A DNA stretch of 64,000 nt from Streptomyces sp. NBC_01754 (GTDB lineage Bacteria > Actinomycetota > Actinomycetes > Streptomycetales > Streptomycetaceae), in NCBI RefSeq assembly GCF_035918015.1, contig NZ_CP109132.1:2418001-2482000 (forward strand). The letters run 5' to 3'. Position 1 is the stretch's first letter; each line of letters starts with the position of its first letter. The notes beneath the pieces were generated by a model. It was not told the DNA's origin, did not search any database, and worked only from the letters and a program-made list of their open reading frames with translations. Positions 36,197 through 44,739 of the stretch are shown piece after piece. The position numbers and the translations under genes are program-made.

Positions 36197-37363
36197 ATGT
36201 CCCTGGACCACCGGCTGACCGCCGAACACGAGGAACTGCGCCGCACCGTCGAGGAGTTCGCGCACGAGGTGGTCGCCCCGAAGATCGGCGACTTCTACGA
36301 GCGCCACGAGTTCCCGTACGAGATCGTGGCCGAGATGGGCCGCATGGGCCTGTTCGGACTGCCGTTCCCGGAGGAGTACGGCGGGATGGGCGGGGACTAC
36401 CTGGCCCTCGGCATCGCCCTGGAGGAGCTGGCCCGGGTCGACTCGTCCGTGGCGATCACCCTGGAGGCCGGCGTCTCGCTCGGCGCCATGCCGGTCTACC
36501 GCTTCGGCACCGAGGAACAGAAGCAGCGGTGGCTGCCGAAGCTCTGCTCGGGCGAGGCGCTCGGCGCGTTCGGGCTGACCGAGCCGGACGGCGGTTCCGA
36601 CGCGGGCGGCACACGCACCACGGCCGTCCTGGACGAGGCCGCCGGCGAATGGGTGATCAACGGCTCCAAGTGCTTCATCACCAACTCCGGTACGGACATC
36701 ACGGAGCTGGTCACGGTCACCGCGGTCACCGGCCGCAAGGAGAACGGCGCCCCGCGCATCTCGGCGATCATCGTCCCGTCCGGCACCCCCGGTTTCACGG
36801 TCGCCGCCCCGTACTCCAAGGTCGGGTGGAACGCCTCGGACACCCGCGAGCTGTCCTTCTCCGACGTCCGTGTCCCCGCGGCGAACCTGCTGGGCGAGGA
36901 GGGCCGCGGCTACGCGCAGTTCCTCCGCATCCTGGACGAGGGCCGGATCGCCATCTCGGCGCTGTCCACGGGGCTGGCCCAGGGCTGTGTGGACGAGTCC
37001 GTGAAGTACGCCGGGGAGCGGCACGCCTTCGGGAAGCCGATCGGTGCCAACCAGGCCATCCAGTTCAAGATCGCCGACATGGAGATGCGGGCGCACATGG
37101 CCCGGGTCGGCTGGCGGGACGCGGCGTCCCGGCTGGTGGCGGGCGAGCCGTTCAAGAAGGAGGCGGCGATCGCCAAGCTGTACTCGTCGACGGTGGCCGT
37201 GGACAACGCCCGTGAGGCGACACAGATCCACGGCGGCTACGGCTTCATGAACGAGTACCCGGTGGCCCGGATGTGGCGCGACTCCAAGATCCTGGAGATC
37301 GGCGAGGGCACGAGCGAGGTCCAGCGGATGCTGATCGCCCGGGAGTTGGGCATGAACGCCTGA
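36197..37363 (+). CDS. acdH: Acyl-CoA dehydrogenase (isovaleryl-CoA dehydrogenase-like)
   Basis: 388 residues; AAGGAG sits 11 nt before ATG 36197. GLTEPDGGSDAGGTRTTA, FITNSGTDITE and the C-terminal IHGGYGFMNEYPVARMWRD plus EGTSEVQRMLIARELGM are typical. The operon with methylcrotonyl-CoA carboxylase and HMG-CoA lyase suggests the isovaleryl-CoA step, although Streptomyces AcdH is known to act on several short branched acyl-CoAs. Last gene of the operon; a strong terminator follows at 37471. Confidence 0.9.
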   Translation: MSLDHRLTAEHEELRRTVEEFAHEVVAPKIGDFYERHEFPYEIVAEMGRMGLFGLPFPEEYGGMGGDYLALGIALEELARVDSSVAITLEAGVSLGAMPVYRFGTEEQKQRWLPKLCSGEALGAFGLTEPDGGSDAGGTRTTAVLDEAAGEWVINGSKCFITNSGTDITELVTVTAVTGRKENGAPRISAIIVPSGTPGFTVAAPYSKVGWNASDTRELSFSDVRVPAANLLGEEGRGYAQFLRILDEGRIAISALSTGLAQGCVDESVKYAGERHAFGKPIGANQAIQFKIADMEMRAHMARVGWRDAASRLVAGEPFKKEAAIAKLYSSTVAVDNAREATQIHGGYGFMNEYPVARMWRDSKILEIGEGTSEVQRMLIARELGMNA

Positions 37364-37395
37364 TCCGGATCCGCGGGCAAGGACCAGGGCCGGGT

Positions 37396-37421
37396 ACCAG
37401 GCACCAGGACCAGGCACCAGG
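37396..37421. repeat. Perfect tandem duplication of a 13-bp unit
   Basis: ACCAGGCACCAGG at 37396-37408 is repeated exactly at 37409-37421, inside the transcribed spacer between acdH and its terminator. The unit itself is a near-duplicate of ACCAGG. Probably replication slippage. Confidence 0.85.
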
Positions 37422-37470
37422 ACCGGGTCCCGGGCCCGGGGAGGAGCCGGGGACGCCGGGAGGATGCCGA

Positions 37471-37513
37471 GGCCGCCCTTTCGTTGTTCCGTCAACGAAA
37501 GGGCGGCCTTTTT
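37471..37513 (+). terminator. Strong intrinsic terminator of the leucine operon
   Basis: 16-bp perfect arms (GGCCGCCCTTTCGTTG, 37471-37486; complement 37493-37508), a 6-nt loop and a TTTTT tract (37509-37513). Confidence 0.93.
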
Positions 37514-37540
37514 CCGGTCATGGGGGACCAAAACCGATGG

Positions 37541-37559
37541 TTAGGCTAGCCTTGCCTGG
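37541..37559 (+). promoter_or_regulatory. Iron box (DmdR/IdeR-type) before the siderophore-interacting protein
   Basis: TTAGGCTAGCCTTGCCTGG matches 13 of 19 positions of the consensus TTAGGTTAGGCTCACCTAA as I recall it. It contains the perfect 10-bp core AGGCTAGCCT. It lies about 140 bp upstream of the ATG, so the gene should be repressed by the Fe(II)-loaded regulator. Confidence 0.75.
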
Positions 37560-37577
37560 GTCGATCGGCCACCAGCC

Positions 37578-37641
37578 GTGACCGCAGGAACCGGTGACCG
37601 CGGAAAGCCGTGACCGCAGGACGCCGTGACCACAGGAAGCA
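37578..37641 (+). repeat. Four tandem 16-bp repeats in the SIP leader
   Basis: Units begin at 37578, 37594, 37610 and 37626, each exactly 16 bp: GTGACCGCAGGAACCG, GTGACCGCGGAAAGCC, GTGACCGCAGGACGCC and GTGACCACAGGAAGCA. They lie between the iron box and the gene, so they would be in the mRNA leader. Confidence 0.9.
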
Positions 37642-37696
37642 ACAGGACCGCCCGTGCCGCGCGCCGGACTCGTTCCGGCTCCTGGAAGGACCCCGC

Positions 37697-38548
37697 ATGA
37701 CGACCGCCCCCGCATCCGCCGACGCCCCCTACCGGTTCTTCGACCTGCCGGTCCTGCGAACCCGCCGGCTGAGCCCGTCCTTGCGGCGGATCACCCTCGG
37801 CGGCCCCGGATTCGAGGGTTTCGTCTCGGGCGGCCGGGACCAGAGCGTGTCGCTGTTCCTGCCGCATCCGGGCCGGAGCGAGGTCGTCGTCCCGGTCGAC
37901 GAGAACGGCGAGTGGTTCCCCGCCTGGCGGGCGCTCCCCCACGACGTACGGGCGATCATGCGGTCGTACACGGTGCGTGCCCAGCGCCGCACCGCGACCG
38001 GCGCGACCGAGATAGACATCGACTTCGCGCTGCACGGGGACGGCGGTCCCGCCTCCCGCTGGGCACGGGACGCGGTGCCCGGGCAGCTGCTGAAGGTGCT
38101 CGGCCCGACGGGCGAGAAGAACAACGGCATCCGCTTCCAGCCTCCGCAGGACACCGACTGGGTGCTGATCTGGGCCGACGAGACGGCACTGCCCGCCGCC
38201 TCGGCCGCCCTGGAGTGGCTTCCCGCCGGCACCAGGGCCCGGGTCTGGCTGGAGGTCCCGCACAGCGACGACCGGCTGGAGCTCCGCACCGAGGCGGACG
38301 CCCGGATCACCTGGCTGGTACGGGACGAGGGCGCCGCACCGGCCACCGAAGCGGTCCGTGCCGCGGAACTGCCTCCGGGCACCCCCTACGCCTGGATCGC
38401 GGGAGAGTCCTCCGGCGTACGGGCGCTGCGGCGCCACCTGGTCCAGGAGCGGCGGTTCGACCGCGGCCGGGTCACCTTCGTCGGCTACTGGCGGCGGGGG
38501 CTCAGCGAGGAGGAGCTGCGGGAGAAGGCGTCCAGGGTGACCGTTTAG
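37697..38548 (+). CDS. Siderophore-interacting protein (ferric-siderophore reductase, DesF-like)
   Basis: 283 residues from ATG 37697 with AAGGA upstream. FAD-binding SIP domain: RRITLGGPGFEGF, IMRSYTVRAQ, EIDIDFALHGDGGPASRWA. The C-terminal NAD(P)H-binding SIP_C part contains IWADETALPAASAALEWLP, YAWIAGESSGVRALRRHLV and VTFVGYWRRGLSEEEL. It would reduce the ferric siderophore to release iron in the cytoplasm. An iron box upstream supports iron control. In S. coelicolor I recall the equivalent gene next to desferrioxamine genes desA-D; here the next genes are DUF4429 and a short hypothetical. Confidence 0.88.
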   Translation: MTTAPASADAPYRFFDLPVLRTRRLSPSLRRITLGGPGFEGFVSGGRDQSVSLFLPHPGRSEVVVPVDENGEWFPAWRALPHDVRAIMRSYTVRAQRRTATGATEIDIDFALHGDGGPASRWARDAVPGQLLKVLGPTGEKNNGIRFQPPQDTDWVLIWADETALPAASAALEWLPAGTRARVWLEVPHSDDRLELRTEADARITWLVRDEGAAPATEAVRAAELPPGTPYAWIAGESSGVRALRRHLVQERRFDRGRVTFVGYWRRGLSEEELREKASRVTV

Positions 38549-38641
38549 CACCCCGTATCGTCACCGAAAGCAGTCAGTATCACTTTCATTCAAACCGTTC
38601 AGTCGGTTACGCGTGGCGCCACGGCTGGCAGAATCCGCCGC

Positions 38642-39598
38642 ATGGCGGACATCATCACGCGTGACGGTACGTGGAGCTTCGACGGGGAGACGGTGCGCAT
38701 CGTCCCGGGCGGCAAGGTACACCCGGTGCGGCAGGACCTCGGCGAACTCGCCGTCCCGCTGCGGGCGGTGGCGGGAGTCTCGTTCGAGCCGGAGCGCAAG
38801 GGCGGCCGGCTGCGGCTGCGCCTCCGCTCCGGCGCCTGCCCGGTGCTGCGGGCCGCCGCAGGACGGCTCAAGGACGCCTCGGACCCGTACCAGCTCTCGG
38901 TGGAGAAGGACCGCGCGGGCGCGGCCGAATACCTCGTCGACGAGGTACGCAACGCCCTGCTGATCGAGCAGGTGCCGGACGGTCCGGTGGAACACTTCCT
39001 GCTGCCGGGGCCGTCGGTGCCCGTGTCCGGCGGCGGCGGGGACGGCACCGCCTCCTTCGACGGGGAGACGGTCCGCCTCGTCTGGAACTGGAAGGCGGCG
39101 GAGTCCAAGACCGCTGGTGGCGAGGTCTCCCTGCCCGTGTCGGAGGTGACGGGGGTGCGCTGGGTGCCCTGCATCGGGCTGGAGAACGGCTCCCTGCGCT
39201 TCGACCGGCAGGGCGCCGTCTCCACGGCACCGGCCAAGTTCGACCCGTACTCCCTGGACCTGTGGGGGCTGTCGAAGCGGGAGTACACCGCCGTCCTGGT
39301 CGCGGCCGCCGTCCTCGTCCGGATGCCGGCGGCCGACGACCCCCGTACCCGGACGGACGCCGCTCCGGCCCTCCCGCACGCCGCCGACTCCGGGGCGCTT
39401 CCGCCCGCCCACGCGCCCGCCCTCGCGTCAGCCCCCGCACCAGCCCCCGCGGCAGTGGCTCCGGCGGCCCCTCCGGCGGCCGACGACCACGACGTCCTGC
39501 TGCGGCGGCTCCGTGAGCTCGGCGAGCTGCACCAGACGGGAATCCTCACCGACGACGAGTTCACCACGGCGAAGCAAGCGGTGCTGAAGCGCCTCTGA
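38642..39598 (+). CDS. DUF4429 protein with C-terminal SHOCT
   Basis: 318 residues. Two DUF4429 repeats, each opening with a strand-turn pattern (DGTWSFDGETVRIVPGG near 8 and GTASFDGETVRLVWNWK near 137). An Ala/Pro linker (about 240-282) then leads to a SHOCT motif (LLRRLRELGELHQTGILTDD, then EFTTAKQAVLKRL). SHOCT ends often bring small domains to membranes or oligomers. DUF4429 looks PH-like and may bind lipid or protein. Function unknown. ATG 38642 follows the SIP gene after 93 bp. Confidence 0.82.
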   Translation: MADIITRDGTWSFDGETVRIVPGGKVHPVRQDLGELAVPLRAVAGVSFEPERKGGRLRLRLRSGACPVLRAAAGRLKDASDPYQLSVEKDRAGAAEYLVDEVRNALLIEQVPDGPVEHFLLPGPSVPVSGGGGDGTASFDGETVRLVWNWKAAESKTAGGEVSLPVSEVTGVRWVPCIGLENGSLRFDRQGAVSTAPAKFDPYSLDLWGLSKREYTAVLVAAAVLVRMPAADDPRTRTDAAPALPHAADSGALPPAHAPALASAPAPAPAAVAPAAPPAADDHDVLLRRLRELGELHQTGILTDDEFTTAKQAVLKRL

Positions 39599-39628
39599 GA
39601 CCACTTCGGCAGCCATCCGGCGCATTCC

Positions 39629-39646
39629 CTGCCCGATATCGGGCAG
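39629..39646. promoter_or_regulatory. Perfect 18-bp palindrome CTGCCCGATATCGGGCAG
   Basis: Gapless palindrome 40 bp upstream of the GTG of the 91-residue gene and 30 bp after the DUF4429 stop. No T tract follows immediately (ATTTCTTG), so an operator is as likely as a terminator. Confidence 0.55.
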
Positions 39647-39686
39647 ATTTCTTGCGAAAGTCGTCTCCCGCGAGCAATATCGACGG

Positions 39687-39962
39687 GTGCTCGAACGCCG
39701 CCCGTCACATGACGACCTCATCGATCACCTCGTCCGCTCCACCGCGCTCCAGCGCGGCGAGGCGGCCCGGGTGGTCCTCGACGTGCTGGCGTACTTCAAC
39801 GAGACGACCGAGGTCTTCGTCCGTCGCCGCCACCGCGAAATGCAGTCCGGCGGCCTGGTGAACACGGAGATCTTCGAGCGGATCGCGGCCGAGCTGCCGC
39901 ACCGCGTGGTGGCACCCCAGGAGCTCTCGCTCCGGCAGTTGCGCCGCATCGTCTACGGCTGA
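39687..39962 (+). CDS. Small helical hypothetical protein
   Basis: 91 residues from GTG 39687. It looks all-helical (RPSHDDLIDHLVRSTALQRG, then EAARVVLDVLAYFNETTEVF). The opening resembles HTH-like or histone-like HU/IHF helices only loosely, so no family is claimed. It lies 59 bp before glmS on the same strand, with an 18-bp palindrome upstream. Composition and codon use match neighbouring core genes, so it is probably real. Confidence 0.65.
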   Translation: MLERRPSHDDLIDHLVRSTALQRGEAARVVLDVLAYFNETTEVFVRRRHREMQSGGLVNTEIFERIAAELPHRVVAPQELSLRQLRRIVYG

Positions 39963-40021
39963 ACGGACCGGGGCAGGCCGGGGCACCGGGCTTTTGTACG
40001 TCGATGGAGGGCAGGGACTCT

Positions 40022-41851
40022 ATGTGCGGAATCGTCGGATACATCGGGAAGCGTGACGTGGCTCCGCTGCTGCTGGAGGGTTTGCAGCGGCTGGAGTACC
40101 GGGGGTACGACTCCGCGGGCATCGTCATCACGGGCAAGGCCGCGGCGGGCAGGCCGGGCACCCTGAAGACGGTCAAGGCGAAGGGCCGGGTCCGCGACCT
40201 GGAGGCCAAGGTGCCCAAGCGGTTCGCCGGCACCACCGGTATCGCCCACACCCGCTGGGCCACCCACGGCGCCCCGAGCGACGAGAACGCGCACCCGCAC
40301 CTGGACGCGGAGAACAGGGTCGCCGTCGTCCACAACGGCATCATCGACAACGCGGCCGAGCTCCGGAAGAGGCTGGTCGCCGACGGTGTCGTCTTCCTCT
40401 CCGAGACCGACACCGAGGTGCTGGTCCACCTGATCTCCCGGGCCCGGGCCACGACCCTGGAGGAGAAGGTCCGCGAGGCGCTGAAGGCGGTCGAGGGCAC
40501 GTACGGCGTCGCCGTGCTGCACGCCGACTTCAACGACCGCATCGTGGTGGCCCGCAACGGCTCGCCCGTCGTGCTGGGCATCGGCGAGAAGGAGATGTTC
40601 GTCGCCTCCGACGTGGCGGCGCTGGTCGCGCACACCCGCCAGATCGTCACCCTGGACGACGGCGAGATGGCCACCCTCAAGGCCGACGACTTCCGTACGT
40701 ACACCACCGAGGGCTCGACCACGACGGCCACCCCGACCACGGTGGAGTGGGAGGCCGAGTCGTACGACATGGGCGGCCACGACACGTACATGCACAAGGA
40801 GATCTCCGAACAGGCCGACGCCGTGGACCGCGTACTGCGCGGCCGCATCGACGACCGGTTCTCCACCGTGCACCTGGGCGGCCTCAACCTGGACGCCCGC
40901 GAGGCGCGCGGGGTGCGCCGTATCAAGATCCTCGGCTGCGGCACCTCGTACCACGCGGGAATGATCGGCGCCGGCCTCATCGAGGAACTGGCCCGCATCC
41001 CCGCGGACGCCGAGCCCGCGTCCGAGTTCCGCTACCGCAATCCGGTGGTGGACCCCGACACCCTGTACGTCGCCGTCTCGCAGTCCGGGGAGACCTACGA
41101 CGTACTGGCCGCCGTCCAGGAGCTCAAGCGCAAGGGTGCGCGGGTCCTGGGCGTGGTGAACGTGGTCGGCTCCGCCATCGCCCGGGAGGCCGACGGCGGC
41201 ATGTACGTCCACGCGGGCCCCGAGGTCTGCGTCGTCTCCACCAAGTGCTTCACCAACACCGTCGTCGCCTTCGCCCTGCTCGCCCTGCACCTGGGCCGCA
41301 TCCGCGACCTGTCGGTGGCCGACGGCAAGCGGATCATCGAGGGGCTGCGCAGGCTTCCCGAGCAGATCGGGCAGATCCTCGCGGCGGAGGACGAGATCAG
41401 GAAGCTGGCCGAGGAGTACGCGGGCGCCCGGTCGATGATGTTCATCGGCCGGGTGCGGGGCTACCCCGTCGCGCTGGAGGCGTCCCTGAAACTCAAGGAG
41501 ATCTCCTACATCCACGCCGAGGCCTACCCCGCCTCCGAGCTGAAGCACGGCCCGCTCGCGCTCATCGAGCCGGCCCTCCCCACGGTCGCGGTCATCCCCG
41601 ACGACGACCTGCTGGAGAAGAACCGTGCCGCGCTGGAGGAGATCAAGGCGCGCGACGGCCGCATCCTGGCCGTCGCCCACCGTGAGCAGGAGAAGGCCGA
41701 CCACACCATCGTCGTGCCGAAGAACGAGAACGAGCTGGACCCGATCCTCATGGGCATCCCGCTGCAACTGCTCGCCTACCACACGGCGCTGGCCATGGGC
41801 CGGGACATCGACAAGCCGCGCAACCTGGCGAAGTCGGTCACCGTCGAGTAG
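40022..41851 (+). CDS. glmS: Glutamine-fructose-6-phosphate aminotransferase
   Basis: 609 residues. It makes glucosamine-6-phosphate from fructose-6-P and glutamine, feeding peptidoglycan synthesis. ATG 40022 is fixed because Cys2 (MCGIVGYIG) must be the N-terminal nucleophile of the class II amidase domain. IAHTRWATHG and the NTD end near 240. Two SIS domains follow: ILGCGTSYHAGMIG, SQSGETYDVL and, in the second, ASLKLKEISYIHAEAYPASE with HGPLALI. The C-terminal KPRNLAKSVTVE is typical. No glmS ribozyme is seen in the 59-bp leader. Confidence 0.95.
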   Translation: MCGIVGYIGKRDVAPLLLEGLQRLEYRGYDSAGIVITGKAAAGRPGTLKTVKAKGRVRDLEAKVPKRFAGTTGIAHTRWATHGAPSDENAHPHLDAENRVAVVHNGIIDNAAELRKRLVADGVVFLSETDTEVLVHLISRARATTLEEKVREALKAVEGTYGVAVLHADFNDRIVVARNGSPVVLGIGEKEMFVASDVAALVAHTRQIVTLDDGEMATLKADDFRTYTTEGSTTTATPTTVEWEAESYDMGGHDTYMHKEISEQADAVDRVLRGRIDDRFSTVHLGGLNLDAREARGVRRIKILGCGTSYHAGMIGAGLIEELARIPADAEPASEFRYRNPVVDPDTLYVAVSQSGETYDVLAAVQELKRKGARVLGVVNVVGSAIAREADGGMYVHAGPEVCVVSTKCFTNTVVAFALLALHLGRIRDLSVADGKRIIEGLRRLPEQIGQILAAEDEIRKLAEEYAGARSMMFIGRVRGYPVALEASLKLKEISYIHAEAYPASELKHGPLALIEPALPTVAVIPDDDLLEKNRAALEEIKARDGRILAVAHREQEKADHTIVVPKNENELDPILMGIPLQLLAYHTALAMGRDIDKPRNLAKSVTVE

Positions 41852-41936
41852 CCCGAGCCCGCCCGGACCGGGCCCGGCGGACTCGTGGCCGGGTGAGGAA
41901 CCACGGACGGAACCGGGCACGGAACCGCGTACAGAA

Positions 41937-41981
41937 GGGGCGTCCCCGGCACCACGTCACCGTGGCCGCCGGGGACGCCCC
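41937..41981 (+). terminator. Terminator after glmS
   Basis: GGGGCGTCCCCGGC (41937-41950) and its complement (41968-41981) form a 14-bp stem, with an inner CCACG/CGTGG stem; TTCCTCG follows. The rest of 41852-42151 shows no gene. Confidence 0.8.
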
Positions 41982-42151
41982 TTCCTCGCGTACCACCGGA
42001 ACGGGTGAGCCCGGGAAAACACGCGGGATTGACGGCTCATCAGGGAACTGCCGCAGAAACGCCGGAGGCCGCCGTGCGGGACACGCGGAGAGCCCCGGGC
42101 GCATGAGCGCGGGCGGTGGTCACCGGGGGCGGCCGCGGGGAGGGGCGGCCG

Positions 42152-42673
42152 TCAGGGGATGACGATGACCGGGCGCTGGGCGCGGCGCGCGAGGCGGCCC
42201 GCCACCGAACCGAAGATGCGTCCCACGATGCCGTGCGTCGAGCCGACGACGATCGCGTTCGCCGAATACTCCCGCCCGACTTCTTCCAGTTCGTGGCAGA
42301 TGTCCCCACCCCGCTCGACGAGCACCCACGGCACCTCGGCGAGATAGTCCGCGCAGGCCAGCTCCAACCCGAGGACCTCGGTGCGGTGGTCGGGAACGTC
42401 GACGAAGACGGGGGGCTCGCAGCCGGCCCAGACGGTGGTGGGCAGCCGGTTGGCCACATGGACGATGATCAGGCCGGAACTCAGCCTGCACGCCATCCCG
42501 ATGGCATACGCGAGGGCTCGCTCACTGGAGGTGGAGCCGTCGAAACCGACCACGACCCCATGCCGGAAGGCGGGATCGCAGGAAGGGCGCGACTCTCCGA
42601 CCGACTGCGGGTCCGACCGTGCGTCGGCTACCTGCTTGCGGTCTGCGGGTTCGGGGATTTCGTGACCGGCCAT
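42152..42673 (-). CDS. Universal stress protein
   Basis: 173 residues from ATG 42673 (MAGHEIPEPADRK); a longer open frame upstream is non-coding. An N-terminal extension of about 37 residues precedes the UspA fold: VVVGFDGSTSSERALAYAIG, LIIVHVAN and the C-terminal nucleotide-binding motif VVGSTHGIVGRIFGSVAGRL, then PVIVIP. Length (one Usp domain plus extension) is normal. It faces glmS convergently and is divergent from adpA across an 832-bp gap. Weak Shine-Dalgarno. Confidence 0.88.
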   Translation of the reverse strand: MAGHEIPEPADRKQVADARSDPQSVGESRPSCDPAFRHGVVVGFDGSTSSERALAYAIGMACRLSSGLIIVHVANRLPTTVWAGCEPPVFVDVPDHRTEVLGLELACADYLAEVPWVLVERGGDICHELEEVGREYSANAIVVGSTHGIVGRIFGSVAGRLARRAQRPVIVIP

Positions 42674-43505
42674 CGGTGTCTCGGCGAAGAGAGTCCTCGT
42701 GAGGAACGAACGGTGTGAAGCGAGGAGCGGGTGAGGTGAGGGGATCGGTGAACGGTGAAGCTGTGTCCGGGAATCATCTTCCCAAACCCTTACCCCCAAG
42801 GGTACGGCGCCACTCCTCTCCTGCCCATCCCTCACAAAACGCATCCGGCATTGCAGGGAGCATGCCGGAGAGAGCCCCGTATGGCAATGCCGGCCGCGCC
42901 GCGCATCCGGCCGCCGGGACCGGACGCCGGCGCCTCCGGTTTCCGTCGCCCGGATCACGCCCCCGCGGCCGAATGCCTCACGCGTCCCAGACGTACGTCT
43001 GTCACAGCATGCCATCGGACGACTGCACATCGTCCACCCCGGCGGAGACATTACGGTCCATGGGGAGCACAGGGGCGCACGGAAGCTTTCACCTCTGAGG
43101 GGGGTGCGCCGGTTGCGTGACCAAATTCCAGGTACACAACCGCTTGTTTTCAGCCAACTTCGCCAACCCCTCCTTTTCTTGCCGTCGTGGCCGACCAGCC
43201 CACGTGCCACCGGGCAGGAATAGACCGCGCGGTACGCTTTGGACCGACGGGGACGCGCCATGATCATCAAGCCCACTTCCCAGCGGGACCCGTGAGTGGA
43301 ACGCTTCGTGATCGAATGCTTCGCGCCAAGTTGCCTTGTCGACATAGTGGCCGTGGGGGAACGTGTCACGTCGGCAGCCCGGAACGCAGTAGATTCGATC
43401 TTGGGTATCGAGGACTGGGGACGCGTGCGAGACCGAGGGGAAACGTGCAGTGCGACAGGCCCGTAAGGACCAGGGAGACGCGAACACCGAGGGGGGCTTA
43501 GCGTC
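42674..43505. other. Long non-coding region upstream of adpA
   Basis: 832 bp without a convincing gene. It holds a 10-bp inverted repeat (42845-42893), a relatively AT-rich stretch at 43090-43190 and, on the minus strand at 43328-43319, TGGCGCGAAG, which matches 9 of 10 positions of the AdpA consensus TGGCSNGWWY. A long adpA leader with several transcription starts and autoregulation is known in other Streptomyces, so this is probably regulatory DNA. Confidence 0.65.
42845..42893. repeat. 10-bp inverted repeat with 29-nt spacer
   Basis: CCGGCATTGC (42845-42854) and GCAATGCCGG (42884-42893) are perfect complements. A partial third copy, GCATGCCGG, lies at 42860-42868 between them. It is roughly 170 bp from the usp start and 610 bp before adpA. 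Confidence 0.5.
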
Positions 43506-44729
43506 ATGAGCCAGGACTCCGCCACCGTCACGGAGGCCGCACGGAAGCTGACCGGACGGCGCCGCCGTGAAGTCGTAGCCGTACTGCTGTTCAGCGGTGG
43601 CCCTATCTTCGAGAGCTCCATCCCGCTCTCCGTTTTCGGAATCGACCGGCAGGACGCGGGAGTTCCCCGCTACCGCCTGCTGGTCTGCGGCGGGGAGGAG
43701 GGGCCGCTGCGCACCACGGGCGGCCTCGAACTCACCGCCCCGTACGGCTTGGAGGCGATCAGCAGGGCCGGCACCGTGGTGGTGCCCGCCTGGCGGTCGA
43801 TCACCTCGCCACCGCCGGCCGAGGCGCTGGACGCGCTGCGGCGGGCGCATGAGGAGGGCGCGCGCATCATCGGGCTGTGCACCGGGGCCTTCGTGCTCGC
43901 GGCGGCCGGCCTGCTGGACGGACGCCCGGCCACGACCCACTGGATGTACGCGCCGACGCTGGCCAAGCGTTATCCGTCGGTGCACGTCGATCCGCGTGAG
44001 CTCTTCGTCGACGACGGCGATGTGCTCACCTCGGCCGGGACCGCGGCCGGAATCGATCTGTGCCTCCACATAGTCCGTACCGACCACGGCACGGAAGCAG
44101 CCGGGGCGCTGGCCCGCCGGCTGGTCGTCCCGCCGCGGCGCAGCGGCGGACAGGAACGCTATCTGGACAGGTCTTTACCTGAGGAGATCGGCTCGGACCC
44201 GCTCGCCGAGGTGGTGGCCTGGGCATTGGAGCACCTCCACGAGCAGTTCGACGTGGAGACGCTGGCCGCGCGCGCCTACATGAGCAGGCGGACCTTCGAC
44301 CGCCGGTTCCGTTCGCTCACGGGCAGCGCACCGCTCCAGTGGCTGATCACCCAGCGGGTGCTCCAGGCCCAGCGGCTGCTGGAGACGTCCGACTACTCGG
44401 TCGACGAAGTGGCAGGCCGCTGCGGCTTCCGCTCACCGGTCGCGCTGCGCGGGCACTTCCGCCGCCAACTGGGGTCCTCTCCCGCCGCGTACCGGGCCGC
44501 CTACCGGGCCCGTCGTCCGCAGGGCGGGGCGCCGGAGAGCACCACCACGGTGCTGGAGACGTCCGTCCCCGCCCAGGGCACGGCGTCGAGCCGGCGGGTC
44601 GCCGCCACGGCCTCCCCGGGCCCGTCCGCCGTCGCACCACCAGGAGGTCTCCCGGAGGACCTGAGGGCGGCTCCCGAGGTGTACGCCCCCGGGCGCCCGA
44701 CCCTGCCGGGGCCGCGGAGCGCCCCGTAG
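43506..44729 (+). CDS. adpA: AdpA, pleiotropic AraC-family developmental regulator
   Basis: 407 residues. N-terminal DJ-1/ThiJ-like dimerisation domain (about 22-195): [53 protein letters not shown]. The C-terminal AraC DNA-binding domain (about 230-340): [20 protein letters not shown] and [20 protein letters not shown], then [16 protein letters not shown]. Codon 224 (44175-44177), between the two domains, is TTA, so translation needs bldA leucyl-tRNA; the same position is known in S. coelicolor adpA. It activates aerial mycelium and secondary-metabolite genes. Gene orn starts 10 bp after its stop. Confidence 0.95.
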   Translation: MSQDSATVTEAARKLTGRRRREVVAVLLFSGGPIFESSIPLSVFGIDRQDAGVPRYRLLVCGGEEGPLRTTGGLELTAPYGLEAISRAGTVVVPAWRSITSPPPAEALDALRRAHEEGARIIGLCTGAFVLAAAGLLDGRPATTHWMYAPTLAKRYPSVHVDPRELFVDDGDVLTSAGTAAGIDLCLHIVRTDHGTEAAGALARRLVVPPRRSGGQERYLDRSLPEEIGSDPLAEVVAWALEHLHEQFDVETLAARAYMSRRTFDRRFRSLTGSAPLQWLITQRVLQAQRLLETSDYSVDEVAGRCGFRSPVALRGHFRRQLGSSPAAYRAAYRARRPQGGAPESTTTVLETSVPAQGTASSRRVAATASPGPSAVAPPGGLPEDLRAAPEVYAPGRPTLPGPRSAP

Positions 44730-44739
44730 GGTGGGGCGT

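Noticed and set aside
39963..40021. glmS riboswitch/ribozyme
   Set aside because: The leader is only 59 bp and has no ribozyme core; the element is not expected in actinobacteria.
43319..43328. AdpA binding site as an independent finding
   Set aside because: A 9 of 10 match to a degenerate consensus is common by chance in GC-rich DNA; kept only as a note for the leader.
42674..43621. N-terminal extension of the universal stress protein frame
   Set aside because: Runs through the adpA leader and into adpA antisense; Usp homology begins after ATG 42673.
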